From: Endozoicomonas gorgoniicola | GTDB taxonomy: Bacteria > Pseudomonadota > Gammaproteobacteria > Pseudomonadales > Endozoicomonadaceae | DNA: 64,000 nucleotides | Direction: 5' to 3' | NCBI RefSeq assembly: GCF_025562715.2 | Contig: NZ_JAPFCC010000001.1 | Location: 3,366,501-3,430,500, forward strand | In this document: positions 12,401 to 21,028 of the stretch, in pieces | How the letters are laid out: every line of letters begins with the position of its first letter | How positions within the stretch are numbered: position 1 is the stretch's first letter | Translations under genes and position numbers: made by a program | Notes under the pieces: generated by a model | The model's database searches: none | What the model was told of the DNA's origin: nothing | What the model saw: only the letters and a program-made list of their open reading frames with translations

Positions 12401-15100
12401 CTTTGCCTCAGAGTCATCAATTAACTGTTGATAGTCCGACTTCAGCTTCTGCAACTCGCTTTCTTTTGCAACAGCCAGTGTTTCAGCATCAGCCTGCGCT
12501 TCCTGACTTGAAACCAGTGCAGACTGATTTTCTGATTCCGCAGCAATAAGAAGACTGTACTGTTTTTCCAGCTCCTGATGTTTTGTCTGCCATTCACTTA
12601 ACTGCTCTTTTAATAAAGCCTCTCCAGCTTGAAGTTCTGATAATTGACTGTGTAATAACTTATTCTCAGCCTCAGAAAGCTTATTTTGCTGGTCTGCTTC
12701 TGAGGTAAGAGATTCTAAGGATGTGATTTGATCACGATAGGTATTCAGCTGGCTTTCATGTTCAGCCATTGCTTCATCAAACTGACGCTCCCAGTCCGCG
12801 ACTTTGTCATCTTTCTCTGAAAGCTGCCGCTCAAGGGTAGCAATCTTTTCATCCGCTTCCTCGATGAGCCGTTTGCTTTCAGCCTGCGCTGCTTTAATAT
12901 CTTCATCGGTCTGCTGTTGAGCGTTAGCAATCGCCTGTCTGGCTGCTTTTAACCGGATAACTTCCTGTTGTTCTCGATTCAGTTTTTCCTGATTGTTTTC
13001 AAGCTCTGACTTTAAATGCTGGACTTCTATACTGTCCTGCCTGTCTCTTTCAGCAAGAGCCTGTTTAGCCTGATTGACTTCAGCTTTGAGCGTTGCCTCA
13101 ATCTCTTTATAGGCTTGCAGCTGATTGTTCAGTTCATCACTTAACTGTTTTGTACTTTCCAGCTCTTCGGTTAACTGCCGCTGTTCCTCCAGAGTCCGTT
13201 TCGAGGCGTTTTCTGCCTCTGACTGCTGACGGCTCAGCTGTTGTTCTTTCTCAGCAACACTCAGTTCCAGTTCTTCAATTTTGCTTTCCAGTGACGCTTT
13301 ATCTTTCTCTACGCTTTGCAGTGTGCTGTTGAGTTCCTCAAGCTGAGTATTTAATGAGGCTTCCAGAGCTTTGCTGGCTTCTGCTGCTTCTATTAAGGCT
13401 TTTATCTGCTCTTTGTATGTTTTCAGCTCTGTATGGATTTGGGATAACCTGCCCATCTGATCATCAACGACCTGATTAATATTTTCATTGAGTGCTTTAA
13501 GATCCTCCTTTGCTTTCCTCAGCTCATCCTTTGTCTTTTGATGCTCAGTCTCAAACTCTTCAGCAGCGGCTAGCAACTGTGCTTCCGATGCGCTTTTAGC
13601 CTGTTCCAGCTGTTGTTCCGCCTCAGCCAGCTGATCTTTTAGGTGTGACTCTGCCAGCGTTAACTGTTCCAGCTGCGATTTCAGCTCTTCGTTACTTCTG
13701 GCAGACTCTTCCAGCAAATCTTGTACTTCCTGAAACCGCGATGCTGCCTCAGCCGCTGCCTGACGAGAACGCTCCTGTTCCTGCTCCAGCGCAGAACTCT
13801 TTTGCAGAATCTGTTCTTTCTGGCTGGCAATATCCTTTTCCAGTATCCCTATTGTTTCCTCAAGCTCACCTTTTGCGACCTGCGTTTCGGCCAAAGTGGT
13901 TCTCATCTGGTTTTCAGTCAGTTGTAATTCTTCAATCAACGCCTGTTGGCGCTGTTGCTGCTCAAGAAGGCTGGCGTTCTCTTCCGTTAACAGGTCATTG
14001 CTGGCTTTCAGCTGTTCCCACTGATCTTTTAAAGTCTCAAGCTCTTCTTCCCGGTCATTCAGCAACCGTGTCTTAAATTCCAGTTCCTGGCTTAAGAATT
14101 GAATGATTTTCTCGTTGTTCTCAGCATGACTCTGTGCTTCTTCAAGACGACTGTTGAGCTGTTCCACTTCGGTCTTCAGCTTTTCAACAGCCTGCTGGCT
14201 TTCCTCCAGCTGTTCCTGAAGCTCGCTTTCACGCGAAGGAGGGGGAGACGTTGAGGGCTGGGATTCCGGGGCGGCAAGAGGCTCACCGTCAGCCGGTGTT
14301 TCGGACATTTCTTCGCCAGAGAAATAATCTGATTCTGATCCGCTTTCTGGACTACCCGGTATGACAAGAGGGGTGCTGCAGGGTATATAGCCTTCTGGTA
14401 TATGGCTTCTACGGCAATAGTATTCAGTGGCGATTTCGAGATCTTCCCTGAGTTCTTCCAGTTCGGCACTAAGAAGAATTGCTCGATAGTAAGCATCGTT
14501 CGTCTTGCCCTCTCTCTCCAGCTGTTCATTTTTTGCAGCTTCACGCTGCTCAATCATTTCCCCTATAAACCTGGCTCTCACAATGGTCAGCTGAACAATT
14601 CCCAGAGGGATTGCCCCTCTTGTCAGAGATTCTTTTGTGAGGGACCGCGTATTCAGGTTTTCCAGGGGCGGTGGCAGGGGAAGATTGAACGCTTGATGCA
14701 AACGAATGATCCGAGCCTGCATTTGTTCAAGATTTTTGGCACCTGCACGCTGTATCTCATATTCTGTAACGCCCATCAGCGTGCTTTCTGCTCCGGAAGA
14801 AAACGAAAAGGGTGCAGACAGCTTCAAAGCAGGATTGTCGTACTGCTCATCAGGCGAGGTCAGGGGCGGAGAAAGAACAGGGGTAACACCTTTCAGAGCA
14901 TCAACAGATCGTTCATCCATCTCCAGAAGAGGAGAGCGCCCCATCAAAGATGACCGGCTATACGCTGGCTTCGGAAGATACAGTGTAGGCTCTACCCGTC
15001 TGACATTCGGATGTTTGCCATCTCCCCAGTCTAAATGAACCGGGTGATGAACACCTGTGCTGTGTTTTGTGCCATCACTTCTGGGTGGGTGAAAATCCAT
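3428..15100 (-). CDS. Giant 3,890-residue coiled-coil protein with SF2-like ATPase region
   Basis: This single uninterrupted frame covers 11.7 kb. Residues 1-290 are low-complexity and Pro/Ser rich. About 290-1790 is an almost continuous Glu/Gln/Lys/Leu heptad coiled coil resembling myosin tails or SMC arms. About 1790-2800 is mixed and unrecognised. Around 2836-2843 is a P-loop, GTGWGKST. A possible DExx box, FIDEW, lies near 2990, LLCATPGT near 3050 resembles helicase motif III, and QQLGRLMRR near 3257 resembles motif VI. A second helical stretch and a Ser/Arg-rich tail follow. No signal peptide or membrane segment is seen. The order of motifs suggests an SF2-type nucleic-acid-dependent ATPase fused to a filament-like arm. 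The substrate is unknown, and a secreted or scaffold role is only a guess. It is followed directly by the PilZ gene. Confidence 0.75.
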   Translation of the reverse strand: MDFHPPRSDGTKHSTGVHHPVHLDWGDGKHPNVRRVEPTLYLPKPAYSRSSLMGRSPLLEMDERSVDALKGVTPVLSPPLTSPDEQYDNPALKLSAPFSFSSGAESTLMGVTEYEIQRAGAKNLEQMQARIIRLHQAFNLPLPPPLENLNTRSLTKESLTRGAIPLGIVQLTIVRARFIGEMIEQREAAKNEQLEREGKTNDAYYRAILLSAELEELREDLEIATEYYCRRSHIPEGYIPCSTPLVIPGSPESGSESDYFSGEEMSETPADGEPLAAPESQPSTSPPPSRESELQEQLEESQQAVEKLKTEVEQLNSRLEEAQSHAENNEKIIQFLSQELEFKTRLLNDREEELETLKDQWEQLKASNDLLTEENASLLEQQQRQQALIEELQLTENQMRTTLAETQVAKGELEETIGILEKDIASQKEQILQKSSALEQEQERSRQAAAEAASRFQEVQDLLEESARSNEELKSQLEQLTLAESHLKDQLAEAEQQLEQAKSASEAQLLAAAEEFETEHQKTKDELRKAKEDLKALNENINQVVDDQMGRLSQIHTELKTYKEQIKALIEAAEASKALEASLNTQLEELNSTLQSVEKDKASLESKIEELELSVAEKEQQLSRQQSEAENASKRTLEEQRQLTEELESTKQLSDELNNQLQAYKEIEATLKAEVNQAKQALAERDRQDSIEVQHLKSELENNQEKLNREQQEVIRLKAARQAIANAQQQTDEDIKAAQAESKRLIEEADEKIATLERQLSEKDDKVADWERQFDEAMAEHESQLNTYRDQITSLESLTSEADQQNKLSEAENKLLHSQLSELQAGEALLKEQLSEWQTKHQELEKQYSLLIAAESENQSALVSSQEAQADAETLAVAKESELQKLKSDYQQLIDDSEAKQKQHDQVLIEASEESQLLAAKLKDSEEETANWKAKVEQSQEVLNQKLSEIETATKQRETAEEKVRALQDEVTTSQQTISELQEALNTVQGEADKAGQQLSSQAEAEQKTQAELAGLKDKETRLEEELVELRNKETQYLQQLADAEKTQTTISAGVKSLEQALKEQQEQHTVVISQKEAEFDQQRLTLEKELAVKDKALTESESDRHAVEEDKQATEFKLNNLLEEQKAWNRQRSEFEAQIRALQGKLRNQEDTSGKERQAFVAEQEKLQGQLQAETERLFDQQTALEKLQSQLEVSQSLLSDAQKAHEDALGRVDDFETKLEEEQARNQQALSREQKLSDELEGLQAARAELEQKKSEVENKRDECLAELGDKTEQIQKLEVQLRERELEIATLNDGDEGVKVLSEKVTRLQEDVKTITADRDQQADAVKDTLQQKQKAELKLEQLRVQEGELELKHQHAIREVEDQLKQREQRVNTLDEALNKLTIEKAKADSQIKAAESDLQSVNYELEQQRVLNTQLKGQAEGLRSEKEEQLKEVGKLKLAQSELTSEKLDLERKIYDLTEKSETLAELQIDYQSVKSQLNESNKKLIEETAGFSSEKRLWDSERSLLNKELGELRNRSETAEKRIEYLSSQIDKSKKDHKALKQAHTQAVDDLNKLRPENEQLKNEEERLRDELDNLQKKSSEDYETLQKAHAQVSTELATKTNDLEQQTLAVERLKDDLGSSSSKVALLESRLDKELSAARQRAEIAEAQVLSTGNDLIAEQQALALIREEKTAVESQLQAAREETDSLQQQLNQKQEQLGHEQTELSETLIKLESTEARVKSLEDSHQELEEQERKTSEQLDVTEVKIVELEKQVAFEKELAEMALQDRDEAFLKRDEAINEQQALLRFRHLKKPLVQESDSDEISSTDSGYSLNPDSTGRTVEPLGIKQLVQELQSFKASDSGYVIPEGDDDQIGAALSRAGAALEEEIEQIEKNSRVYQYKPDEPPSQSEKRKQMILALKVCHDKVQRLRDKYKTDEQASGSRKTVQKYLARIDANTAVFEAEQKSFESAQALIKEHGFDEHTKPFESLVQTNSDNPHDLVTRVLVKLRHLQQHSSSLSIQKELDGYTAAFLATSACSTLLSQFQEKIQTLQGQDDSTLESLLAYKEALQRMLPGRLPLELANAVSPNARHYMEEQIAGAVAAIESAAEGDRTDSAADFAPADPDDPRGESGKQLALSLLDNPEFARDVLSFLASVRKEHLGIDKPWYNYTAASSAWLRDMRQKHGLVDMPTFSELYDACRFDLESRNASRLVTAKVTSNEGDFSSKKQGSKREKLINQVKGCQNEEKALEGSAEAFRGQSHKGNKLVVHPHRQVLDCFKEGTGQQLLDSTAVSRVNGSYRITDLGQNTNALFNTFFDGAGTASVKQSIVTGTRYLQLQNDKCIPPLVFEEKRDKRQPAKWQPAKWKVAMGGAVWTVDPTLLLDYPNLEVPFENRSGVPVQRDWIPVRDDQGNIGILLLQKTRSNPQYFLYEVDTSGQLVPRTISNKPVEELQQARFLSEVVLLKPNNESHAAVEKQPLVQAVLGSRRKWLPVNCEAQAHQLYLDSAVDHPVKAPIETVDASDDLQFYTVSLNPLRNIIKTKREEQHKSATSLREYNPEHYDSFNVDATFNIAGDAFISTCQERLKHDSDPVLVEQAAEQARFRKEVFKPLYVFEGCELKPQYIPASMDEEPPEGSPAFVVRRLDRVMTVNREHCTRLGEQMAVLRKQIVQQVSSADQKTFSRYSERQILNQVMADFERGRLPAHCKDGQFINLVANLMLAENDLAQTQQILSRQESIKRDLKQLAADAPMMIDVKGGDRAAYADRCREINLGMADCATAQENIHRSLENYADAPLTTDVLAKLSFERRARTVLRANQIEEVNAALQQLTDCMADGASDKSMSRVSHKGTGWGKSTILKILTAHAAELAEGQKDCSVVVCAPVTNQSELDIDLSRFYAAKGKVYRRLDLEKDFVKPGHAWWTEEAVRKIENIVLGVAPEVPENQRQTVLRQEGQAPVGISVKDVQILKHLLNALESKGDLQPSEQRVVDRLHSVFSVLAKSPTFIDEWVSLVVPYRTGDPQSILDATRRAVSALPHYTLTMDDIIRSHDEYVMSCSRRHLLCATPGTNYAQAVVAEADRAEDIKELAHTDPFTTQQRFNFWMSKAEPIFVTAPATDNRPELLRQVVNKVGTDRSVLVFDGTESGDKTVEKAKAFYEDLKTARKEYAPTQAQKVRGMVFYNKQKEMQQYLEDDPRYGQEAGATVLPEEEALMRQEGGTGIDVYFTLEQSEGTDAPQKGPDGKSAGSVGVCLGLVEQGKEGRVDAAAQQLGRLMRRSTPRNLQKLFIVVDMSAVAGICSDSPQKETLMALSPELETAKAKVNEHAGANQENLSSAQRKLVNQPLDVEDDVEAEKQIRKTHKDNSGLIKAALDARLENQMQEQLQHLKTVEWSRSGILGQFAEDLAQLKKLEWKAKKAWVELAFVEMAKREQNEDTRHYEALLEQAQIRSHVSGQLEKEHQWLQQGCAGACQKLTFSEDVKKQLGSERKQTMILQSFRDTTEALMQQSPRRVAKKQMDISEVKETVTPDFVKQQIKRCADEIMTSGLEQVVTDPLKMVRKELYEKAIQAREVFVQRAREIESHILQADKSVASNKKATDKKAAGSYIRNLRGLTKVCEQAEKEISDFRSVLDKQSQPSGSLDDLAIELKTDMKKRYVKMMDALTNVSFTTHITPLLRDSIIENINDSCAKFVTNSSHKLGVHYTSLEREKENERKRILTQQEAKKKAPVKKKGIDATATNSEFTGIYLITWRKTVNSEVRVLENNYEFSNMLFGDSVAQSERSPKARPSSRAGRLPRIPHLNRHSKARFSSTPDLSVKTDPEKEVDELINTARRLKQVQKDDDAIRDFCARLDSPVFRQCLGEWKEQALNEMNVFYRDRQEESEAKVDFMTRQANMMQQFTVKTQ

Positions 15101-16122
15101 ATTCCGTTACAACTCGCCCTGTTAACCTCGGTAAGCAAAAAATTGGAATAAGCACTTCTATCTTGATAGCAGGAAGGTACAACTGATGGATAAGATCAAC
15201 CTCTGCAATAAGCACTGCTTACTGCAATAGCTAATGCTCATAAAAAGACTGCATTATGAGTGAGATAGCTTGTTCTCTAATTATTGAGGCTAGCAAGGGA
15301 GTTAACGGAGGTTTTTAACTCATGAGATAAATTTTAAATAACAGGAAGCTTTAGAATTAGCGTTCGCTATATATACCGTCAATCAGAAACACATCACCTT
15401 CACTGCGCCTGTGTACTTCTTCAAGCAGGTGAGCATAAAGTGCCGATAACTGACGATATTCGCCTTCAGACAACGCTGTTTTGTTCAGTGCCTGCTGTGC
15501 CTGATTGCACAGGCTGTCAATAGTCAAACTTTCAACTTGTTGTATATCTGCACTTTGCAATTCAATTAAAAATGGAAATTTTGGTTGACCAGAATCCTTC
15601 CTCTCCTGGCAGAGCCTGCCCAGACTGTTATGAATCAAAGCAAGCTGATACTCGTCAGGCCAGTTTTCAAGATCGACCTGATGCCTGAGCCCCGGTTGAG
15701 CACAGTTTTCAAGAAATGAAACGACCATAGCCAACAGGCTGACTTCTGGCACCTTATGTGACAAAAATCCCTGTTCACAGTTGCCTTGCTCATTTTCCAC
15801 AATGGCCCTAACCCTTCTCCTTAATTCACCGATCTTCATTCTGGCTAAATTGTGCGGCTGAAGCTCCGGGTAATACTGAACAAAATGTTGATAAAAAGCC
15901 GGCTTTGTGTGCTTCCAGTTATCCAGCGTGTCCTTAAGGGCAATCAGCATTTCACCATCGTTTGTACACCGGAATGCAGCATAAGCTTGCCTGAAAAAGT
16001 GTTTTATCTCACCGGCAGAATTCAATGCCTGAGCTTTTACAGTACCGATCTCCCTGTAGAGCAGCTTTTTCAACCAGGGACCCGCTTCATTAATAGCAGC
16101 ATGCAACTGGCACCACGAATAG

Positions 16123-16735
16123 TTAACTGACCTCCGGCATAGCCGGAGGCTTATCAGATTACGCCCTCTAAGGGCTTTTATTGCGCCCAAGGGCGCTTAC
16201 CAGTCAAGATCATACTGATCTCTATTTCCATCATTCTTTTCTTGATCTCGGATATATGCCCGAACCACTTCTTCATCAAGTCCTACTGTTGAGACAAAGT
16301 AACCTCTTGCCCAAAAATGCTCTCCGTTAAAGTTACGCTGCTTGCCTTTGAAATTTTTCGCAATCTCTATTGCACACTTTCCTTTCAGATATCCAACGAC
16401 ATGAGATACCGGATATTTGGGTGGAATACTGATGCACATGTGAACATGATCAGACATCAAATGCCCTTCGAGAATTTTGCAGCCTTTCCTTCTGGCAAGC
16501 TCATGAAATATTTCTCCGAGAAACTTTCTCAAATTCCCATAGATTACCTTTCGTCTTCTCTTTGGGATAAAGACAATATGGTACTTACAATCCCAACGCG
16601 TATGAGCCAAACTCTTGTAGTCTCTCATTGGTTTTACCTTCAATTTTCTTGGTCGGAAACTGAAGGTTAGCTACTGTCGCTACGGTTAAACCTATGAGAG
16701 TCTCCCCGGCATAGCCGGGGGTTTATCAGTGTTAA
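16123..16735 (-). mobile_element. IS200 element (IS200/IS605 family)
   Basis: This is a 613-bp single-gene element. Each end carries a hairpin: CTCCGGCATAGCCGGAG near 16131-16148 and CCCCGGCATAGCCGGGG near 16704-16721. They differ in the outer bases, as expected for the right- and left-end structures bound by a Y1 transposase. The insertion lies just 3' of TTTAA, with no target duplication, as expected for this single-strand mechanism. It interrupts the 970-residue gene. The end positions come from restoring that frame and could be off by a few bases. Confidence 0.85.
16197..16628 (-). CDS. tnpA: IS200 transposase TnpA (Y1 HUH)
   Basis: This 143-residue Y1 transposase has the HUH pair in SDHVHMCISIP and a C-terminal helix, EEVVRAYIRDQ, whose Tyr is the expected nucleophile. 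The start MRDYKSLAHTRWDC at 16628 matches the usual IS200 N-terminus. The longer TTG-initiated frame adds only five residues. The enzyme cuts and joins single-stranded hairpin ends. The gene looks intact. Confidence 0.93.
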   Translation of the reverse strand: MRDYKSLAHTRWDCKYHIVFIPKRRRKVIYGNLRKFLGEIFHELARRKGCKILEGHLMSDHVHMCISIPPKYPVSHVVGYLKGKCAIEIAKNFKGKQRNFNGEHFWARGYFVSTVGLDEEVVRAYIRDQEKNDGNRDQYDLDW

Positions 16736-18908
16736 TTAAACCAGCCTTCCTTTAGCAGGAAGCGAATTGTCCGGAGGTCTTTACTTTGCCCCGCATCTTC
16801 AATGCCAAGCTCCACGAACCTGTTCAGCTGGTCTTCAACAATCTGAAGAATTCTCTGCCTGCAAGCCGTCGTATCTGTGTGAACAATACCCTCATACTTT
16901 GCCCACACGCCTTCCTCTGCTTTCTCAAGGGTTACCCGGGCTTGTGCAAGACGGTCAAATGCCGGATTTTTTGAATCAATAACACCCATTTTTTCCAGAT
17001 TATGTAAATGACGCGACAACTGGTTCAGCGTGCTGCCATGAAAGTTAATTTCCCGGTCAACAGGTAGCAGTGCCTGACTGACATCCAGGCCTGAATACAG
17101 CCTGATTAAACGTTCTTCTATCGCACCTGCCTGCACGCCAACACCTTCGGCATCCAGCTGGTCACCGGCATAAAACAGCAACGATTGACAGATTTCCTCT
17201 CTTGCTGAATTCCTTGCCACTTCATCCTTGCGAATCTGAAACTGTCGCATCAGTAGCAAAGCCTGAAGATCCCTGCCCTCAGACAGCTGGCAACGCTCAC
17301 CGGCATCATGAAGCGACGCTTCCACCCGCCTCTCTTCTGCCTGTAAATGCTGCTCTATCCTGGCAACATACCGATCCAGGTCGATGCCTTGCCATGGGTC
17401 AAATTCTTCAGGTATGACCTTTCCTGCAAACAGATGCTCAAATGATCTGGCATCCTTAATAGCCTTATGCGCAGCAATATTAACCAGCCGGTCTTTCTGA
17501 TCCTTCAGAGCTTGTGTGAGCTGCTCAAATTGATCAGCCTTCAGGGTTGTCTTTAAATCCTTTAGATGAAGGAACTGAAAGGCATGCAACGACTCAAGGT
17601 CTGAAAATTCTCTTGTGACAAAGCCATTCAGGTCAGGAACCGGCTGTTCAAACAGAGAGGTTATCTTTCCCGGCAATAGCTGGCTGTTGTTAAGTTTCAT
17701 TGGAAGGATTGATGACGGAGGCGCAGGGCAGCCCACAGCAGCCCGTCGGGCTCCGGCACAAAAGCGCTGAAGCGGGCCTTTTTGACGGTTAAACAGGGTA
17801 CGGCGATCCCCGGGAGCTGATCGTGAAGAGACTAAAACAGGTTCTTCCGGGGCAACCTCAGTTTCCGTGGGCTTCGACGGTCGATGACGTTCAGGTAAAC
17901 TTTCCAGCCGTCTCCTATGACCCAGCAGTGGCTTAAAACCCTGAATCTCAGGATGAGCCTCAGCCCGTAATGGCGCTCCAAACATTTCCTCAACGTGTAC
18001 ATCTCGCCCGGCATCCGCTTCACGACTGCCACCCACGGGATCAAAAACAAAATCAAGCAGCTTTTCAAGCTTACCAACACCATAACATCCCACCCGATAA
18101 GCACCGTGGCACAACCAGCCCAGATTCTGGCCAAAACAGTGAATAAGCTGTGAGGGACTCAGCAGGTATTGTGTAAATTTATTTTCTGCACGAGTCCGTC
18201 TTTCCGTCCTTTCCCGGACAACATCCGGCTCCAGTCGCTCAATGGCTGTTGAGACATTATGGGACTTCAATGGCCGGGAACTCAGATGGCAGGCTTCATT
18301 AACACCATCCAGCAATTGCCTTGCACTGTCATGAAAGGACTGACAGTCATCGAAGACTTTTTGCAGTAAACGATTGACCTCCTGCATAGACACGCTACGG
18401 TCAGCCACTGCTCTGTTCAGGTCTTCAATGCTTCCCTGAAGTCGACTAAGATCCGCTTCAGCCCCTATTCTCCCACGTCCATCCCAGTCAGGCCCAAGCG
18501 TTGGGGCATGCCCGGTAGCCAGCTGTAGGGAATAGGCGTGTAACCGGGCTCCAAGGTCTGGAATAAATCGCAATAAAGGCGTGGTTCTCTGAAGCACCAG
18601 CTCAACATCCTGCTCATCTCTGACCAGGTTTTTGCAGGAAACCAGATAACCAGCCTCAACTCTCAGTTGATTGATCATCGCATCAAGTTCGTCCCCCAGT
18701 CGCTGGGGAGGCTGCATCCTTCGTCGCTCCCGCAGTGAAACATCGGGTACTTCATCACGAACACCAGAAAGGGTTGGTTCCGGGCTGAATGAATAAGGTC
18801 CATGACGAACAACGCCCGGGCTATCCGAAGAATGGCCCGGGCGGAAAGGTTCTGGAGATCTGGAAGAGTGATCGACATCCATGTCAACGCACCAAAAGGA
18901 TCAGAGCA

Positions 18909-19823
18909 TTACCGGCTTATCGGCAGGCTCTGCAGAGCCTTCTCCATAAATTGCCTGAACTCTGGCATCAGGGCTTCCTGAACATCCTGCTTTTGTGCGG
19001 TAGAAAGGCTTTTTCCGGCTCCCTCCCAGTCCAGACGACAGAAACCACGGCTCTTGAACTGTTTTTTGCTGACAAAATCAGTTGAAACCCAGTCCAGCTG
19101 CAAAACCCCGACATAAGGTTTGACAGCCTTTGCTCGAGTCGCTTCGTTCGCTTTCGTCAGTACCCGGCCATAGGGGGAGTAACGTGTATGGAGCATAGCC
19201 GGAGCGTTGAACAGGTCAGAGGTTGACATCAGAAGATACCCCACTGAATCATGAGACTTCATCCACTGCTCTATACGACTCCAGTCGTAAAGGTTATCAC
19301 TGCTGAACAACCCTCCCACACTGAGCCAGCCTTTTATCACACAGCCATCAATCTTCCGGGTGGCATTCTCTGGGCATGCATGCTCCACACTGCCCAACAG
19401 TGTCTGGAAAAACTCCAGACTGATGCGAGCAGATTCCAGCTTCAGGTGATTATTAAGGGATTTATAGAGAGGCACACTGGCTTCGATATCCGGAGCCAGT
19501 GTGTGTTGCTGACCCACTTTAAGTAATGGCAGAAGCAGCCCTTTCTGACTTCGGTCATTCAATGTCTGTAACATTCGGGGGGACATTTGGCACTGCCCCC
19601 TCAGCTGCACAGGACCTGAAAAGAAGTCTGAGACTGAATCAGGCAGTTCGGATACCTGCCACTCACGGCTGTAATCCCAACCCTGCCTGACTTCAGCTCT
19701 GGCGTCACTGCGATGATGGTCAGACTTGTCTTCACTGAACCAGTTCAACCAGGAACATCCTGTTAAAGCCAGTGACAGCATGACAGGAGTCAGCCGTATA
19801 ACCGAACGATACATTCTGGACAT
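18909..19823 (-). CDS. Putative lipoprotein, unrecognised
   Basis: The 304-residue protein starts with a basic segment, a hydrophobic stretch (VMLSLALTG) and a lipobox, LTGC, at about residues 20-23. It should therefore be cleaved by signal peptidase II and lipid-anchored. The mature part contains five or six further cysteines, including GQCQM, HACPE and DGCVI, which suggests disulfides outside the cytoplasm. No family is recognised. It lies 26 bp upstream of the 970-residue gene on the same strand, so the two may be co-transcribed. Confidence 0.65.
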   Translation of the reverse strand: MSRMYRSVIRLTPVMLSLALTGCSWLNWFSEDKSDHHRSDARAEVRQGWDYSREWQVSELPDSVSDFFSGPVQLRGQCQMSPRMLQTLNDRSQKGLLLPLLKVGQQHTLAPDIEASVPLYKSLNNHLKLESARISLEFFQTLLGSVEHACPENATRKIDGCVIKGWLSVGGLFSSDNLYDWSRIEQWMKSHDSVGYLLMSTSDLFNAPAMLHTRYSPYGRVLTKANEATRAKAVKPYVGVLQLDWVSTDFVSKKQFKSRGFCRLDWEGAGKSLSTAQKQDVQEALMPEFRQFMEKALQSLPISR

Positions 19824-19977
19824 TACTTACCTACATCTATCCTTTTATCGTATTTTAATCTTAGATAGACCTTTCACCCAGAACTGCCCAAAATTCATGG
19901 ACGAAAGTTCTGTAGAGAAACGTCAGAAACCCGCCAGAATCAACAGCTACTCCAATATTAAACTATTCAATATCAAA

Positions 19978-20796
19978 CTATTCCAACCCCAAACCCTGTT
20001 CAGGTGGCTGCGTAAATTCACGAACCGTCTCTTCCAGCTGATGAATCTTACGATTAACCTGCTGACGGAAGTTGTCCATTGATTTCACGGCATCAGACTG
20101 ATCCCTGATACGCTGTTCCAGCTCAGCATTCTGCTTTTTCTGCTGTGCCAGTTGCGACTGCAACGCTTCCAGCTGGCTGCGCATTGCCTGAAGATTGGCC
20201 GTGACTTCAGATTGTGCAGCCACCTGTTCAGAACTCATAGCCTTCAGGCTCTGCCTGGCATCCTTTAGTTCCTTACTCAGACCAGCAATGGCTTTGTTAG
20301 CCTTGCCTGCCTCAGACGCTGCGTTATCTGCCTTTTTGGTGGCTTTCACCACATTATCCTTATTGATCAGAATCCAATGCCGGTTACGCTTGTTGGACAC
20401 ATCCCAGAGCTTGCGGATCTCGGAATTCACTTCCTTCAACTCAGAGCGAATAGAAGAGTCGCTCTGGTTCAGGGTTTTTCCTGTTGCTGACACCTCTCCC
20501 GTCACCTGACTCAGGTTATCCTTGGCATTTTGCAACTGAGAACGGGTGTCCTCAAGCACCTGCTGCATCTCATAAAACTGCCAGCCGCCAGCGCCTCCCA
20601 AAGCGGCTACCAGTACCAGCAAAAACCAGGTCATACCATTACCTGGTTTCTTTGCCACCTTTGGCGCTTGTGACTTTGGTGTATCCGCCACGGTGGGCTT
20701 TCTGGCAGTCCCTTTTGACTGACGGCGCTCCGGGCGCTCATCGGCCGAAATGGATAATTCAGGAACAGCCTTTATTTTCTTGTCATCATCTCTCAT
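19978..20796 (-). CDS. Single-pass membrane protein with coiled coil
   Basis: The 272-residue protein has a charged Lys/Arg-rich cytoplasmic N-terminus (about 1-53), one membrane helix (about 54-75, MTWFLLVLVAALGGAGGW) and a long periplasmic-type coiled coil (about 78-260) with repeated Gln/Leu heptads. There is no enzymatic motif. Proteins of this build in Pseudomonas relatives are annotated only as hypothetical. It is transcribed divergently from sodB, with about 230 bp between the starts. Confidence 0.65.
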   Translation of the reverse strand: MRDDDKKIKAVPELSISADERPERRQSKGTARKPTVADTPKSQAPKVAKKPGNGMTWFLLVLVAALGGAGGWQFYEMQQVLEDTRSQLQNAKDNLSQVTGEVSATGKTLNQSDSSIRSELKEVNSEIRKLWDVSNKRNRHWILINKDNVVKATKKADNAASEAGKANKAIAGLSKELKDARQSLKAMSSEQVAAQSEVTANLQAMRSQLEALQSQLAQQKKQNAELEQRIRDQSDAVKSMDNFRQQVNRKIHQLEETVREFTQPPEQGLGLE

Positions 20797-21028
20797 GGGT
20801 TATCCATCCAGAATCAATCTCGCCATTTTAGAAGAAAGGTTCTTCAGTCCCAAGAGACACAGCTCAAAATAAACACTGTTTTCAATATTGTTAAATGAAG
20901 TGCTTTTCATATAAAAACAACCATTTACCTATATGGATTCGTATGAATACTGATGGTAACATCGCTTCTGCGAAACACTAGATCGAAAATTGATTCTTAT
21001 TTATACAAAACCACGTGGAGAGATTAAC

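Larger units (their letters stand above)
15357..18882 (-). pseudogene. 970-residue unrecognised protein, split by IS200
   Basis: The 5' part (18882 to 16736) and 3' part (16122 to 15357) flank an IS200 element. Joining GGCTGGTTTAA to CTATTCG at the insertion point gives one frame of 971 codons, reading GWF-NYSWCQL across the junction. At present the first part stops within 2 bp of the element, giving 716 residues, and the second part has no start of its own. The N-terminus is Ser/Pro rich (SSRSPEPFRPGHSSDSPG) and the rest is largely helical with charged stretches. No family is recognised. It is co-oriented with the giant coiled-coil gene and shares its style of disordered N-terminus and long helices, so both may belong to one locus of large accessory proteins. 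Confidence 0.7.

Noticed and set aside
10889..14953. Several plus-strand frames opposite the giant gene
   Set aside because: They are shadows of the Gln/Glu/Leu-rich coiled-coil coding sequence, showing the Pro/Leu/Cys/Phe bias expected of its antisense.
15357..16190. Independent 277-residue gene
   Set aside because: Its first 23 residues are encoded by the IS200 end, and the remainder continues the 716-residue frame once the element is removed.
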